From Pseudomonas brassicae (GTDB lineage Bacteria; Pseudomonadota; Gammaproteobacteria; Pseudomonadales; Pseudomonadaceae), in assembly GCF_010671725.1 (NCBI RefSeq), contig NZ_JAAHBU010000017.1, forward strand, positions 1 through 40,168: a stretch of 40,168 bases of DNA, read 5' to 3'. Below the pieces are notes generated by a model that was not told the origin of the DNA, ran no database searches, and saw only the letters and a program-made list of their open reading frames with translations. Positions 1 through 9,359 of the stretch are shown here, piece after piece. The translations under genes and the position numbers were made by a program. How positions within the stretch are numbered: the first letter of the stretch is position 1; every line of letters begins with the position of its first letter.

Positions 1-899
1 TCGGCCTGCGCGCCCGCCAACCGCGCTTCGGCTGCGGCAATGTCGGGACGGCGGCTGAGCAGGTCGCTGGGCAGGCCGGCGGCGATGCCCGGGGCGGTAA
101 TGGTGTTGAAGTCGCTGGCGCGCAGGTCGAGCGCCTGCACCGGCTTGCCCAGCAGGGCGGCGAGGGTAATGCGCGCCTCCTTGGCCTGCTGCTGCAGCAA
201 GGGCAGGCGACGCTGCTGTGCAGCAACCAGGACCTCCTGCTGGGCCACTTCAAGCGCGGTGGCCGAGCCGGCTGCGCGCTTGGCCCGCACCACCTCCAGT
301 ACTTGCTGGGCATTGGCCAGGTTGAGCGCTGCGATGCGCTGCTGCTCGTCCAGGGCCAGGGCCTGCAGGTAGGTGCTGGCGACGTTGCTGAACAGTGTCA
401 AGGTGACCGTGGCCTGATCGAATTCGCTGGCTCTCAAGGCCTGCGCGGCGCTGTCGCGGGCGGCAGCGTTGCCACCCCAGAAGTCGATTTCGTAGCTGGC
501 ATTGAAACTGGCGCTGTAGGCGACCGTTTCGCGCCCGCTGGTGCTGCTGCTCGATGAGCTGTAGCCGTTGTGGCGCATCTGTTTTTCGCGGCTGGCACTC
601 AGCGCGCCGGTGACTTCGGGCAGCTGCGAGCCGGCTGCTGCGGTACGCGCGGCACGCGCCTGGCGTACACGCGCAATGGCGGCGGCGATGTCGTAGCTGC
701 CGCTGTCGGCCTGGGCGATCAACTGATCGAGCTCGGGGCTGGCAAAGCTGCGCCACCACTGCTGGTTGCTCGCACGTTGGGCCTGGTCGTTCGGCGACTG
801 CCAGTCGGCAGGCGGCTCGATACCGAGTTCCGGGCCTGGGGCCGTGCTGCAGGCGCTGAGCAGCAGGGCCAGGGTCAGCGCGCTCAGGAGGGGTTTCAT
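1..899 (-). CDS. opmQ: Outer-membrane efflux lipoprotein, TolC/NodT family (OpmQ-like), partial
   Basis: Outer-membrane channel of a tripartite exporter. The start at 899 opens a lipoprotein signal peptide ending in LLLSAC (lipid-anchored Cys17), followed by PGPELGIEPPADW and the first repeat of the OEP/NodT family. The segment LLSRRPDIAAAEARLAGAQA near the window edge is the family's hallmark RPDI motif before the second repeat. About 299 residues are present; these proteins are usually about 470, so roughly the last third lies outside the window. It starts 7 bp after the stop of the MacB-like gene, so it is the third gene of that operon. The symbol rests on the operon and its iron-starvation promoter. 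A generic NodT-type channel is the alternative. Confidence 0.85.
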   Translation of the reverse strand, partial: MKPLLSALTLALLLSACSTAPGPELGIEPPADWQSPNDQAQRASNQQWWRSFASPELDQLIAQADSGSYDIAAAIARVRQARAARTAAAGSQLPEVTGALSASREKQMRHNGYSSSSSSTSGRETVAYSASFNASYEIDFWGGNAAARDSAAQALRASEFDQATVTLTLFSNVASTYLQALALDEQQRIAALNLANAQQVLEVVRAKRAAGSATALEVAQQEVLVAAQQRRLPLLQQQAKEARITLAALLGKPVQALDLRASDFNTITAPGIAAGLPSDLLSRRPDIAAAEARLAGAQA

Positions 900-906
900 C
901 GCGGGT

Positions 907-2874
907 TCATTCACTGGTGAGGGCCTTGACCGGGTCGAGTCGAGCGGCTTTGCGCGCAGGCATGAAGCCGAATACCACGCCGGTAATCACGGCGCAGGTG
1001 AATGCGCCGAGAATGGCGCCCAGGGTAAACGCCACGGCGATGTCCGCCAGCAGCAGGCCGCCACCGATCAGCAGCGCCAGGGCGATGCCGGTGACGCCAC
1101 CGACCATCGACAGCAGCACCGCCTCGCTGAGGAACTGGCGCAGGATGTCGCGTTGACGCGCGCCGGTGGCCATGCGGATGCCGATCTCGCGGGTGCGTTC
1201 GCGCACGGTCATCAGCATGATGTTCATCACGCCGATACCGCCTACCAGCAGGGAAATGGCGGCAATCGCGCCGAGCATCAGCGACAGGGTGTTCTGGGTG
1301 CGTGCTTCGGCCTGGATCAGGGCGGCGTCGTTGGTCAGTTCGAAATCGTGCTTGCCCTGGTGCAGGCGCCGCATCAGTTGGTCGATGGCCTGCTCGGTTT
1401 CCTTGACCCGGCCGGAGTCGACGGCGCCAATGGTCACGTACTCCGGGTCGCGGCTGCCGAACAGGCGTACCGCCGCAGCAGAGTAGGGCACCACGATGCG
1501 CCCATCGCTGTCCTGGTTGCCCGAACTCGAGCCTTTTTCGGCCAGAATGCCAATCACCTGGAAGGGCACGTTGCCGATCAGGATGTACTGGCCGATCGGA
1601 TTGCCAGCATCCTTGAGCAGCTTTTCCTTGACCTTGCGGCCGATCACCGCGACAGCCGCTGCCGAATGTTCGTCGGCTTCGGTGAAGAAGGCGCCTTCGA
1701 CCACCGGCCAGTTGAAGATCTCGGGGAAGTGCGTATTGTTGCCACCGACATAGAAGCTCTGGCTGTTGTTGCCATAGCGCACGGTCAGTTCGTTGCCGAT
1801 CACCGGCATGATCATCTTGACCTGCGGCAGTTGCGCCACTGCCGCCACATCGTCGAGCGAGATCACCCCGGCTGGGGCGCTGTGGGTCGGCGCGCTACCG
1901 CTGAGGTAAAGAATGTTGGAGCCGAACGCGGCCATCTGCGCCATGACCTGGCGTTTGCTGCCCTCACCGACGGCCAGCATCACCACCACCGAGGCCACGC
2001 CGATGACGATGCCAAGCAGGGTCAGGGCGGTGCGGAAGCGGTTGATCCACATCAGTCGCCAGGCCGCCTGCAGGGCTTCGATCAGTTCGCCTTTCCAGGC
2101 GCCGCTCTGGGTGGCGCCGCGATCCAGGCGCTGGCGCAGGTCTTCGGCATTCAGGCTGGCAACCTGCGCACGCGCGGGCGCCGCTTCATTGGCCGAGTCG
2201 CTGAGGATCAGGCCGTCGCGAATCTCGATGATGCGCTTGGCGCGTGCCGCCACTTCACGGTCATGGGTGATCAGGATGACCACGTGGCCCTGGCTGGCGA
2301 GTTCGTCGAGCAGGGTCATCACTTCGGCGCCGCTCTGGCTGTCGAGGGCGCCGGTGGGTTCGTCGGCGAGGATGATATGCCCGCCGTTCATCAGTGCGCG
2401 GGCAATGGACACGCGTTGCTGCTGGCCACCGGACAACTGGTGCGGGCGATTGCCGGTACGCGTGGCCAGGCCCAGCCGACCCAATAGGCCGGCGGCACGC
2501 GCATGGCGCTCGCTGGCGGGGGTGCCGGCATAGATGGCCGGCATTTCGACGTTTTCCTGGGCCGAGCCCGAGGCGATCAGGTGGTAGCCCTGGAACACGA
2601 AGCCGAATGCCTCGCGGCGAATCCAGGCCAGTTCGTCGCTGTCCAGTTCGGCGACGTCCTTGCCGGCAAACAAGTAGTGGCCGCTGGTGGGGCGGTCGAG
2701 GCAGCCGAGGATGTTCATCAGGGTCGATTTGCCAGAGCCGGAGGCCCCGACGATGGCCACGAATTCGCCGGGGTGGATGGCCAGGCTGATGCCGCGTACG
2801 ACTTCGACCTTGGGCGTGTCGATGCCGCCGTAGGACTTGCGGATATCGCGCAGTTCGATCAGGGGCGTGGACAT
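907..2874 (-). CDS. pvdT: MacB-type ABC exporter, ATPase fused to permease (PvdT-like)
   Basis: Inner-membrane ATPase/permease that drives export through a MacA-like adaptor and TolC-like channel. The N-terminal ABC domain shows Walker [10 protein letters not shown] (residues 43-51), signature LSGGQQQR (147-154) and Walker B/D-loop [12 protein letters not shown] first membrane helix follows at about 280-303, then a large periplasmic MacB-core domain, then three C-terminal helices with the FtsX-like motif [18 protein letters not shown]. Its 655 residues are normal for MacB/PvdT. The ATG directly follows the repaired pvdR stop (TGA 2877-2875), which implies translational coupling. In Pseudomonas this set exports or recycles pyoverdine; the assignment here is supported by the PvdS-type promoter upstream of pvdR. 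Confidence 0.92.
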   Translation of the reverse strand: MSTPLIELRDIRKSYGGIDTPKVEVVRGISLAIHPGEFVAIVGASGSGKSTLMNILGCLDRPTSGHYLFAGKDVAELDSDELAWIRREAFGFVFQGYHLIASGSAQENVEMPAIYAGTPASERHARAAGLLGRLGLATRTGNRPHQLSGGQQQRVSIARALMNGGHIILADEPTGALDSQSGAEVMTLLDELASQGHVVILITHDREVAARAKRIIEIRDGLILSDSANEAAPARAQVASLNAEDLRQRLDRGATQSGAWKGELIEALQAAWRLMWINRFRTALTLLGIVIGVASVVVMLAVGEGSKRQVMAQMAAFGSNILYLSGSAPTHSAPAGVISLDDVAAVAQLPQVKMIMPVIGNELTVRYGNNSQSFYVGGNNTHFPEIFNWPVVEGAFFTEADEHSAAAVAVIGRKVKEKLLKDAGNPIGQYILIGNVPFQVIGILAEKGSSSGNQDSDGRIVVPYSAAAVRLFGSRDPEYVTIGAVDSGRVKETEQAIDQLMRRLHQGKHDFELTNDAALIQAEARTQNTLSLMLGAIAAISLLVGGIGVMNIMLMTVRERTREIGIRMATGARQRDILRQFLSEAVLLSMVGGVTGIALALLIGGGLLLADIAVAFTLGAILGAFTCAVITGVVFGFMPARKAARLDPVKALTSE

Positions 2875-4054
2875 TCAGCCCCCCCTTGGCGGCGGGCGCG
2901 CCGATCAGCAGCGTGTCGCCTTCGGCAAGACCGTCGAGGATCTGTACCCGTAGCCGATCGCTGAGGCCGGCGCGCACCTTGCGCTGTTCGACCTTGCCGT
3001 TGGGGCGCACCACCTGGGCCAGGCGCATGTCGCTCTGCAGTGCGTCGGGCTCCAGTGCCACCACGGGCGCGGTCAGCACGTTGCTGGCCTGGCCGGCGAC
3101 AAAGAACACCTGGGCGGTCATTTCGGCCATGAGTGAATTGTCGACGTTGTCCACGTCCAGCAGCACGGTGTACAGCACCACCTTGCCGCCGCCACCGGAG
3201 GTGCTGGAACTGTTGGGGCTGCCGCCGCCCTGGCTGATCTGGTCGAGCGGCTTGGGGGGGATCGGCAGGATCTGGCGAACCGTGCTGCTCCAGCGGCGCT
3301 TGCCGCCGGCCAGGGTGGTGAAGTAGGCCTGCATGCCCGGCTTGACGTTGCCGATGTCGGCTTCGGACACCTCGGCCCACACCGTCATTGGGGTGAGCTT
3401 TGCGATCCGCAGGATGAGTGGGGTTTGTTGCTGGGCATTGAGGGTCTGGCCTTCGCGGGCGTCGACCGCCACCACGGTGCCGGACATGGGCGCGTAAATG
3501 CGAGTGTAGCCCAGCTCGGCCTCGTCGCTGCGCAGGCTCGCCTGCGCCTGGGAAATCTGCGCCTGGAACATGCCGATCCGGGCCTGGGTGACCTTCAATT
3601 GCGCCTGGGCGGTCTGTACGTCCTCGTCACGGGTGGCACCGCTGGCGGCCAGGTGCTGCTGGCGCTTGAACTGGTGTTCGGCCAGCGTGTACTGGGCACG
3701 TTGTTCCTGCAGTTGGGCCTTGAGGTTCTCGATCGAGTAGCGCCCGGCATCAAGCCGCGCACGCTGTGTCGAGGGGTCGATCTCGACCAGCAATTGACCT
3801 TCCTCGACCCGGTCGCCGACTTCCACGTGCAGTTTGCGAATTTGCCCGGATGCCTGGGCGCCCACATCGACATAGCGGCGAGGTTGCAGGGTGCCCAGGG
3901 CTGTCACGCTACTTTCGATATCGGCACGCGTGACCGTGACCGTATTCAGGCTATCACCAGCGCCAGGCAGGGATTTCCAGGCCACCAGCGAGCCGATGCT
4001 GATCAGGCCGAGGGTACACAACAGCAAGCGGCGTTTGAACGGGGGACGTCTCAT
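2875..4054 (-). CDS. pvdR: MacA-type periplasmic adaptor (PvdR-like), 3' frame break
   Basis: Membrane-fusion protein linking PvdT to OpmQ. An N-terminal anchor helix (LLLCTLGLISIGSLVAW) precedes a lipoyl/barrel-sandwich half (VDVGAQASGQIRKLHVEVGD), a long alpha-hairpin (about residues 90-180, rich in Q/A/E), the second lipoyl half (IYAPMSGTVVAVDAREGQTL) and a beta-barrel. The frame as given does not stop at the gene end: it runs out of register into pvdT and would give 597 residues. The cause lies in a 7-base C run (2879-2885; G7 on the coding strand). With six bases the protein ends ...GAPAAKGG at TGA 2877-2875, abutting the pvdT ATG and giving about 392 residues, a normal MacA length. I read this as a homopolymer error. 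I see no strong Shine-Dalgarno before 4054. Confidence 0.87.
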
Positions 4055-4127
4055 GCAGGGGTTCCAGCCAAAAGGTGTGCGTGGTGCCGCGATGGCCGCT
4101 AGGCAGACACGGGAAACTCACAGTTAA

Positions 4128-4151
4128 ACGTTGCGCCACGCACGGAATTTA
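4128..4151 (-). promoter_or_regulatory. PvdS-type iron-starvation promoter box upstream of pvdR
   Basis: On the minus strand, TAAAT (4151-4147) is followed by exactly 16 bases and then CGT (4130-4128). This matches the iron-starvation box TAAAT-N16/17-CGT recognised by the ECF sigma factor PvdS (PfrI in P. putida). It lies about 75 bp upstream of the pvdR start, so it would drive pvdR-pvdT-opmQ under iron limitation. The rest of the 376-bp gap (4055-4430) holds no gene I can support; I could not assign a confident promoter for the rightward gene at 4431. Confidence 0.7.
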
Positions 4152-4430
4152 CCCAGGCTGGCGCAGGGGCCAGGGGGGTAGGCGTTTGGCGATGGTCGTG
4201 GAGGTGCGAGTATAACCAAATGGTTTTGCGAATGATTCCGCTTTGCGGGGTTTGTTCGAAGGTTCCCGTGCGGCACAGTATTCGCCTGCCCGGCTTGCTT
4301 TCCTGCGGTTTTGCGACAACTATCATTGAAGACCCTTCATTTGACGAAGCCCCCGTCATAGCCTGAAGTTCATGGTGGTGTAGTAGTGGTCAAGGAATCG
4401 CTCCCCCGCTCACTACCCAGGTTGTTCACG

Positions 4431-4910
4431 ATGCCAAACAAATCCATGCGCATCCTTATTGCCGACGAGCACCCCAGCCAACTGCTGCAGTTGGAGAAGC
4501 TGCTCAATGGCATGGGTTACTACCGCATTGCGCCGGTCGAGTCCTTCGACGATCTCCAGCATCTGGTACAGAACGCGTTGCAGCCGTTCAGCCTGCTGAT
4601 CGGCAATATCGACCTGGCCAGCCATGTGGGGGTCGACCTTGAACGGTTCTGCCGGGTCAATGCGCAGATCCAGCACGCCCTGCTGTATGAATCGCAGCAC
4701 CTCAAGGTCCCGGCCATACCGGCCGGCCAGCGCCAGGCAGTGAGCATCAGCCTGCCTAAAGTGCCGGACAACGAAGCCCTGCAATCCTTCATGGCGATCA
4801 TCGATGCACCTTTGTTGCTGGGGCAGTTGCCAAACCCCGGGTACAAGGCCTCTGCCCACGCCCACCCGCGGCGTTGGCTGAACCAGGGGCATACGGTGTT
4901 TTGCCGCTAA
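4431..4910 (+). CDS. Orphan receiver-like protein without a phosphoacceptor Asp
   Basis: Small cytoplasmic protein of 159 residues whose N-terminus reads MRILIADEHPSQLLQLEKLL, the first strand and helix of a CheY-like receiver with the acidic pair (D-E). In the usual phosphoacceptor strand the sequence is FSLLIGNID, with Asn where VISD would place the Asp. No Lys-containing loop or output domain is recognisable. It is therefore probably a pseudo-receiver acting by protein contact rather than phosphorylation; this is inference. I chose ATG 4431 because AGG lies about 9 bases upstream. ATG 4446 is possible, and the longer frame from GTG 4386 lacks a ribosome site. It is monocistronic between the divergent pvdR promoter and an MFS gene. 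Confidence 0.7.
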   Translation: MPNKSMRILIADEHPSQLLQLEKLLNGMGYYRIAPVESFDDLQHLVQNALQPFSLLIGNIDLASHVGVDLERFCRVNAQIQHALLYESQHLKVPAIPAGQRQAVSISLPKVPDNEALQSFMAIIDAPLLLGQLPNPGYKASAHAHPRRWLNQGHTVFCR

Positions 4911-5001
4911 TCCTGAGCCCTGCGCCGCTTTTTGTTATGCTCTTGCGCTTGTTCAGGCGCGCCTTGCTGCGCGCGGTGTGTTTACCGATGCGGAAGCCTT
5001 T

Positions 5002-6318
5002 ATGACAGCCACCGACCCTGCGCGCCCGTTACGGCTTTCGCGCAGCGACCACAAGACCCTGAGCCTGGCCGCATTGGGCGGCGCGCTGGAGATCTACGAT
5101 TTCATCATTTTCGTGTTCTTCGCGCTGACCTTGAGCCAGTTGTTCTTCCCGCCCGAAATGCCGCAATGGCTGCGCCTGTTGCAGAGTTTCGGGATTTTCG
5201 TGACGGGTTACCTGGCGCGCCCGCTGGGCGGCATCCTGATGGCCCATTTTGCCGACCACCTGGGGCGCAAGAAGGTGTTCAGCCTGAGCATCCTGATGAT
5301 GGCCTTGCCATGCCTGCTGATCGGGGTGATGCCGACCTATGCCGATATCGGCTATGCCGCGCCGCTGATCCTGTTGGGCCTGCGGATTCTTCAGGGGGCA
5401 GCGGTGGGCGGCGAAGTGCCGAGCGCCTGGACCTTTGTTGCCGAGCACGCGCCGCCCGGGCGTCGTGGCTATGCGCTGGGCTTTCTGCAGGCCGGGCTGA
5501 CCTTTGGTTACCTGCTGGGTGCGTTGACCGCTACCGTGCTGGCTCAGGTGTTCACGGCGCAGGAAATTCTGGATTACGCCTGGCGTTATCCGTTCCTGCT
5601 GGGCGGGGTGTTCGGTGTGATCGGCGTGTGGCTGCGCCGTTGGCTGAGCGAAACCCCGGTGTTCCTGGCGCTGCGCGAGCGGCGTGCACAGCCGGTGGCC
5701 TTCCCGCTGCGCACGGTGCTGCGCGAGCACCGCCGGGCGCTGGTGCCGGCAGCCTTGCTGACCTGCGTGCTGACGTCGGCGGTGGTGGTACTGGTGGTGA
5801 TTACCCCGACCGTCATGCAGCAGCGCTTTGGTATGGGTGCGGCAGATACCTTTGCCTTGAGCAGCATCGGCATTGTGTTCCTCAACATTGGCTGCGTACT
5901 GGCCGGGTTGCTGGTGGACCGCGTGGGCGCCTGGCGTGCGCTGATGTTCTACAGCCTGTTGCTGCCGGTAGGCATCGCCGCGCTGTATGGCAGCCTGATC
6001 GCCGGCTGGGGCTGGACCGGGCTTGCCTATGCGCTGGCTGGCCTGGCGTGTGGCGTGGTGGGGGTGGTGCCGTCGGTGATGGTCGGGCTGTTCCCGCCGG
6101 CGATTCGTGTGTCGGGCATTTCCTTTACCTACAACGTGGCCTATGCGCTGTGGGCCAGTACCACGCCGTTGCTGTTGATCGCGCTGATGCCGTGGAGCCC
6201 GTGGGTGTGTGTCGGCTTCTGCCTGCTGATGGGTACGGTGGGGCTGCTGACGGCGGTGTACTTCAGCGCGCGCGAAGACCTGCGTGCGGGTGATGAGCTG
6301 GTGTTGGCCAAGGTGTGA
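5002..6318 (+). CDS. MFS transporter, metabolite:H+ symporter (MHS) type
   Basis: Inner-membrane secondary transporter of 438 residues with about 12 hydrophobic segments. Features seen: GALEIYDFIIFVFFA in helix 1, the loop 2-3 motif ADHLGRKKVF after GYLARPLGGILMAHF, and GLRILQGAAVGGEVPSAWTFVAEHAPPGRRG, which is typical of the MHS branch (ProP, KgtP, ShiA and relatives). Those relatives import organic acids or osmolytes with protons. The substrate cannot be read from sequence. ATG 5002 has GGAAG about 6 bases upstream and is preferred over GTG 4978. It ends before a bidirectional terminator shared with the convergent ETF-QO gene. Confidence 0.88.
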   Translation: MTATDPARPLRLSRSDHKTLSLAALGGALEIYDFIIFVFFALTLSQLFFPPEMPQWLRLLQSFGIFVTGYLARPLGGILMAHFADHLGRKKVFSLSILMMALPCLLIGVMPTYADIGYAAPLILLGLRILQGAAVGGEVPSAWTFVAEHAPPGRRGYALGFLQAGLTFGYLLGALTATVLAQVFTAQEILDYAWRYPFLLGGVFGVIGVWLRRWLSETPVFLALRERRAQPVAFPLRTVLREHRRALVPAALLTCVLTSAVVVLVVITPTVMQQRFGMGAADTFALSSIGIVFLNIGCVLAGLLVDRVGAWRALMFYSLLLPVGIAALYGSLIAGWGWTGLAYALAGLACGVVGVVPSVMVGLFPPAIRVSGISFTYNVAYALWASTTPLLLIALMPWSPWVCVGFCLLMGTVGLLTAVYFSAREDLRAGDELVLAKV

Positions 6319-6356
6319 AATGAGGTGTGCGGCCGCTTCGGCCGCGAGCGCAAAAG

Positions 6357-6391
6357 AAAGCCCCCTGCGCCGCAAGGCGAGGGGGCTTTTT
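6357..6391. terminator. Bidirectional intrinsic terminator between MFS and ETF-QO genes
   Basis: Perfect 10-bp stem AAAGCCCCCT / AGGGGGCTTT with a GC-rich loop, A-rich on the left and T-rich on the right. It sits between two convergent genes and can serve both. Confidence 0.85.
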
Positions 6392-6403
6392 GCTGGGCGC
6401 TGC

Positions 6404-8067
6404 TTACATGTTCGGGTAAGTCGGCCCGCCGGCACCTTCCGGGGTCACCCAGGTGATGTTCTGCGAAGGGTCCTTGATGTCGCAGGTCTTGCAGTGCACG
6501 CAGTTCTGGGCGTTGATCTGGAAGCGCTTGTCACCGTTCTCCTGGGTTACCACCTCGTACACGCCGGCCGGGCAGTAACGCTGCGCCGGCTCGTCGTACA
6601 GCGGCAGGTTGGTGCCGATCGGGATGCTCGCATCTGCCAGCTTCAGGTGGCACGGCTGCTCTTCTTCATGGTTGGTGCTGGAGAGGAACACCGAGCTCAA
6701 CTTGTCGAAGCTCAACTTGCCGTCGGGCTTGGGGTAGTCGATTTTCTTCGAGTCGGCCGCCAGCTTCAGGCAGGCGTAGTCCGGCTTGGTGTCGTGCAGG
6801 GTGAAGGGCAGCTTGCCGCCGAACCAGTTCTGGTCGACATACGCGAACGCCGCGCCCAGCAGCGGGCCGAACTTGTGCATCGCCGGGCCGAAGTTGCGGC
6901 TGGCGAACAGCTCTTCATACAGCCAGCTGGCCTTGAAACCGTCGACGTAGGCGGTCAGTTCATCACCCCCTTCGCCACCGGCCAGCAGGGCCTGGGCAAC
7001 GGCGTCGGCGGCGAGCATGCCGGACTTCATGGCAGTATGGCTGCCCTTGATCTTGGCCACGTTCATGGTGCCCAGGTCGCAGCCGATCAGTGCGCCGCCC
7101 TTGAACACCATTTTTGGCAGCGAGTTGATGCCACCCTTGGCCAGCGCGCGGGCGCCGTAGCTGATGCGCTTGCCGCCTTCCAGGTACTGCGCGAGTACCG
7201 GGTGGTGCTTGAGGCGCTGGAACTCGTCGAATGGCGACAGGTAGGCGTTGGCGTACGACAGGTCGACGATCAGGCCGACCACCACCTGGTTGTTTTCCAG
7301 GTGATAGAGGAACGAGCCGCCGGTGTTCTCGGTGCTCATCAGGTCCAGCGGCCAGCCGGCGGTGTGCACCACCAGGCCTTGCTGGTGCTTGGCCGGCTCG
7401 ATTTCCCAGATTTCCTTCAGGCCGATGCCGTAGTGCTGCACGTCGGATTCGTTGTCCAGGTCGAAGCGCTTGATCAGTTGCTTGCCAATGTGGCCGCGGC
7501 AACCTTCGGCGAACAGCGTGTACTTGCCGCGCAGTTCCATGCCGGGGGTGTAGACACCTTCCTTGGGGTTGCCTTCACGGTCCACGCCCAGGTCGCCGGT
7601 GATGATCCCGCGCACTACGCCGTTCTCGTCGAACAGCGCTTCCTGGGCCGCGAAGCCTGGGTACACCTCGACGCCGAGGTTCTCGGCCTGCTGGGCCAGC
7701 CAGCGGCACAGGTTGCCCAGCGAGATGATGTAGTTGCCTTCGTTGTGCATGGTCTTGGGCACGAACAGGTCAGGTACCTTGACCGCGCTGCCGGCATCGC
7801 GCAGCACATAGATGTCGTCGCGCTTGACCTCGGTGTTGAGCGGGGCGCCGAGCGCCTTCCAGTCCGGGAACAGCTCGTTCAGGGCGCGTGGTTCGAATAC
7901 CGCACCGGAGAGAATGTGTGCACCGACCTCGGAGCCTTTCTCGACCACGCAGACGCTGATTTCGCTACCGGCTTCGGCGGCCTTCTGCTTCAGTCGGCAG
8001 GCGGCGGACAGGCCCGCCGGGCCGCGCCGACGATGACCACGTCGAATTCCATGTATTCGCGTTCCAC
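6404..8067 (-). CDS. Electron-transfer flavoprotein:ubiquinone oxidoreductase, 5' frame break
   Basis: Peripheral inner-membrane FAD/4Fe-4S enzyme that passes electrons from ETF to ubiquinone. The C-terminus has the cluster ligands: RYCPAGVYE, then NCVHCKTCDIKDPSQNITW, ending GGPTYPNM. Translation starts at GTG 8067 (MEREYMEFDVVIVGA), with AGGAGA about 6 bases upstream. The FAD motif GAGPAGL is broken: the coding strand reads GGCGCGGCCCGG where GGCGCGGGCCCGG is needed, so one base is missing near 8022. With it restored the protein has 554 residues, the normal family length. The intact open part alone starts only at MVEKGSEVGAHILSGAVF (7948) and would lack the dinucleotide-binding strand. It is divergent from etfBA, its electron donor, across a shared regulatory region. 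Confidence 0.93.
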
Positions 8068-8191
8068 AGGTTCTCTCCTACTCAAGGCTCATCGGTTTTT
8101 CTGGGTTGGCGTGTGTCAGGCGGTCATCTTTGGGGTGCCCGGGCGTGTAGCTCGGGCGATGACGGACTACACCGCTTTCTCTTGGCCGCGC

Positions 8192-8220
8192 ATTATATCT
8201 ACACCACTTGCGAGGTCCAA
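8192..8220 (-). promoter_or_regulatory. Sigma-70 promoter for the ETF-QO gene
   Basis: On the minus strand TTGGAC (8220-8215), a 17-bp spacer, then TATAAT (8197-8192): a consensus -10 and a 4/6 -35. It points at the ETF-QO start at 8067, leaving a leader of about 115 bases that contains the inverted repeat GTGTAG...CTACAC. Confidence 0.65.
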
Positions 8221-8222
8221 TA

Positions 8223-8236
8223 CAAACGTTTGTTTG
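8223..8236. promoter_or_regulatory. PsrA-like operator between ETF-QO and etfBA
   Basis: CAAAC (8223-8227), GTTT, GTTTG (8232-8236) fits the PsrA pattern (G/C)AAAC-N2-4-GTTT(G/C). PsrA is a TetR-family repressor in Pseudomonas released by long-chain acyl ligands, and it controls fatty-acid oxidation genes. The site lies 2 bp upstream of the leftward -35 and overlaps a candidate rightward -35, so one bound protein could control both electron-transfer units. The match is seen; binding is inferred. Confidence 0.6.
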
Positions 8237-8259
8237 AATTTGCCGCAGGCCAGTAAAAT
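8230..8259 (+). promoter_or_regulatory. Candidate etfBA promoter
   Basis: TTGTTT (8230-8235), an 18-bp spacer and TAAAAT (8254-8259). It overlaps the PsrA-like operator and would leave a long leader of about 345 bases before etfB. The remaining 8260-8610 holds no gene; I see only small palindromes there, such as GACTGAGCAGTC (8488-8499). A closer promoter cannot be excluded. Confidence 0.4.
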
Positions 8260-8610
8260 CAAAGTGCCACGGCTTGAAGCTGGCCGGTTTGCCGTATTGA
8301 CCGGATTGGGCGTTACGGTCAAGATACGGGCGGTTTTACGCTCGCCGTAGGCTGACCGTCGGATGCAGGAGCACCCCTAAAAACCAGGCAAACAGCAGGG
8401 CAGTTACGCCAGAACCCGCTGTGTAGTGGAGTTTACACGCCACGACAAACAATGACCCACGGGTTTTGCGTGCAAGCGTCGCGATTGGACTGAGCAGTCA
8501 GTTTAATTTCACCTGCTCGAAATCGTTTTTGGAGGTGCCCTTGTACCCACGCGCTATCGCCAGGTCCTGCCCAGGCGACATTCTTTTCACCGGAGAGTAA
8601 CGAGGAATCC

Positions 8611-9359
8611 ATGAAGGTTCTTGTAGCTGTCAAACGAGTGGTCGACTATAACGTCAAGGTTCGCGTCAAGGCGGACAACTCCGGCGTAGACCTTGCTAAC
8701 GTCAAGATGTCCATGAACCCCTTCTGCGAAATCGCCGTAGAAGAAGCCGTGCGCCTGAAAGAGAAGGGTGTGGCGAGCGAGATCGTCGTCGTTACCGTCG
8801 GCCCGGCCACTGCCCAGGAGCAATTGCGCACCGCGCTGGCGCTGGGTGCCGACCGTGCCGTACTGGTCGAATCCGCTGAAGAGCTGACCTCGCTGGCCGT
8901 GGCCAAGCTGCTCAAGGCTGTGGTCGACAAAGAGCAACCTCAGCTGGTGATCCTTGGCAAGCAAGCCATCGATAGCGACAACAACCAGACCGGCCAGATG
9001 CTGGCTGCGTTGAGCGGTTATGCCCAGGGCACTTTCGCCTCCAAGGTGGAAGTCGCTGGCGACAAGGTCAATGTCACCCGTGAAGTCGACGGTGGCCTGC
9101 AGACCGTTGCGCTGAACCTGCCTGCGATCGTCACCACCGACCTGCGCCTGAACGAGCCGCGCTACGCGTCGCTGCCGAACATCATGAAGGCCAAGAAGAA
9201 GCCGCTGGAGACGGTCACTCCGGACGCGCTGGGCGTTTCCACCGCCTCCACCAACAAGACCCTGAAAGTCGAAGCGCGGCTGCTCGCAGCGCGGGTATCA
9301 AGGTCAAGTCGGTAGCTGAACTGGTCGAGAAACTGAAGAACGAGGCGAAGGTAATCTAA
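8611..9359 (+). CDS. etfB: Electron-transfer flavoprotein beta subunit, 3' frame break
   Basis: AMP-binding subunit of the soluble ETF heterodimer, which collects electrons from acyl-CoA and other dehydrogenases. The N-terminus [19 protein letters not shown] and the segment [35 protein letters not shown] are typical of EtfB, as is [33 protein letters not shown]. The frame as given ends early at 9315 because GAAGCGCGGCTG stands where GAAGCGCCGGCTG is expected, one C missing near 9277. Repaired, it continues ...[23 protein letters not shown] to TAA 9357-9359, giving 249 residues, the normal length, and abuts the etfA ATG at 9360. A GAGTAACGAGGA ribosome site precedes the start. Confidence 0.93.

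Noticed and set aside
2261-4054. 597-residue PvdR fusion reading into pvdT
   Set aside because: The extra 200 residues are an out-of-frame reading of the PvdT ATPase, rich in Arg, Pro and His. Removing one base of a 7-base run restores a normal stop that abuts the pvdT start.
8423-8440. Second PsrA-like or other operator in the etfB leader
   Set aside because: GTGTAGTGGAGTTTACAC and nearby AAAC/GTTTT words do not fit the spacing of the motif, and short palindromes of this kind are expected by chance in 350 bp.
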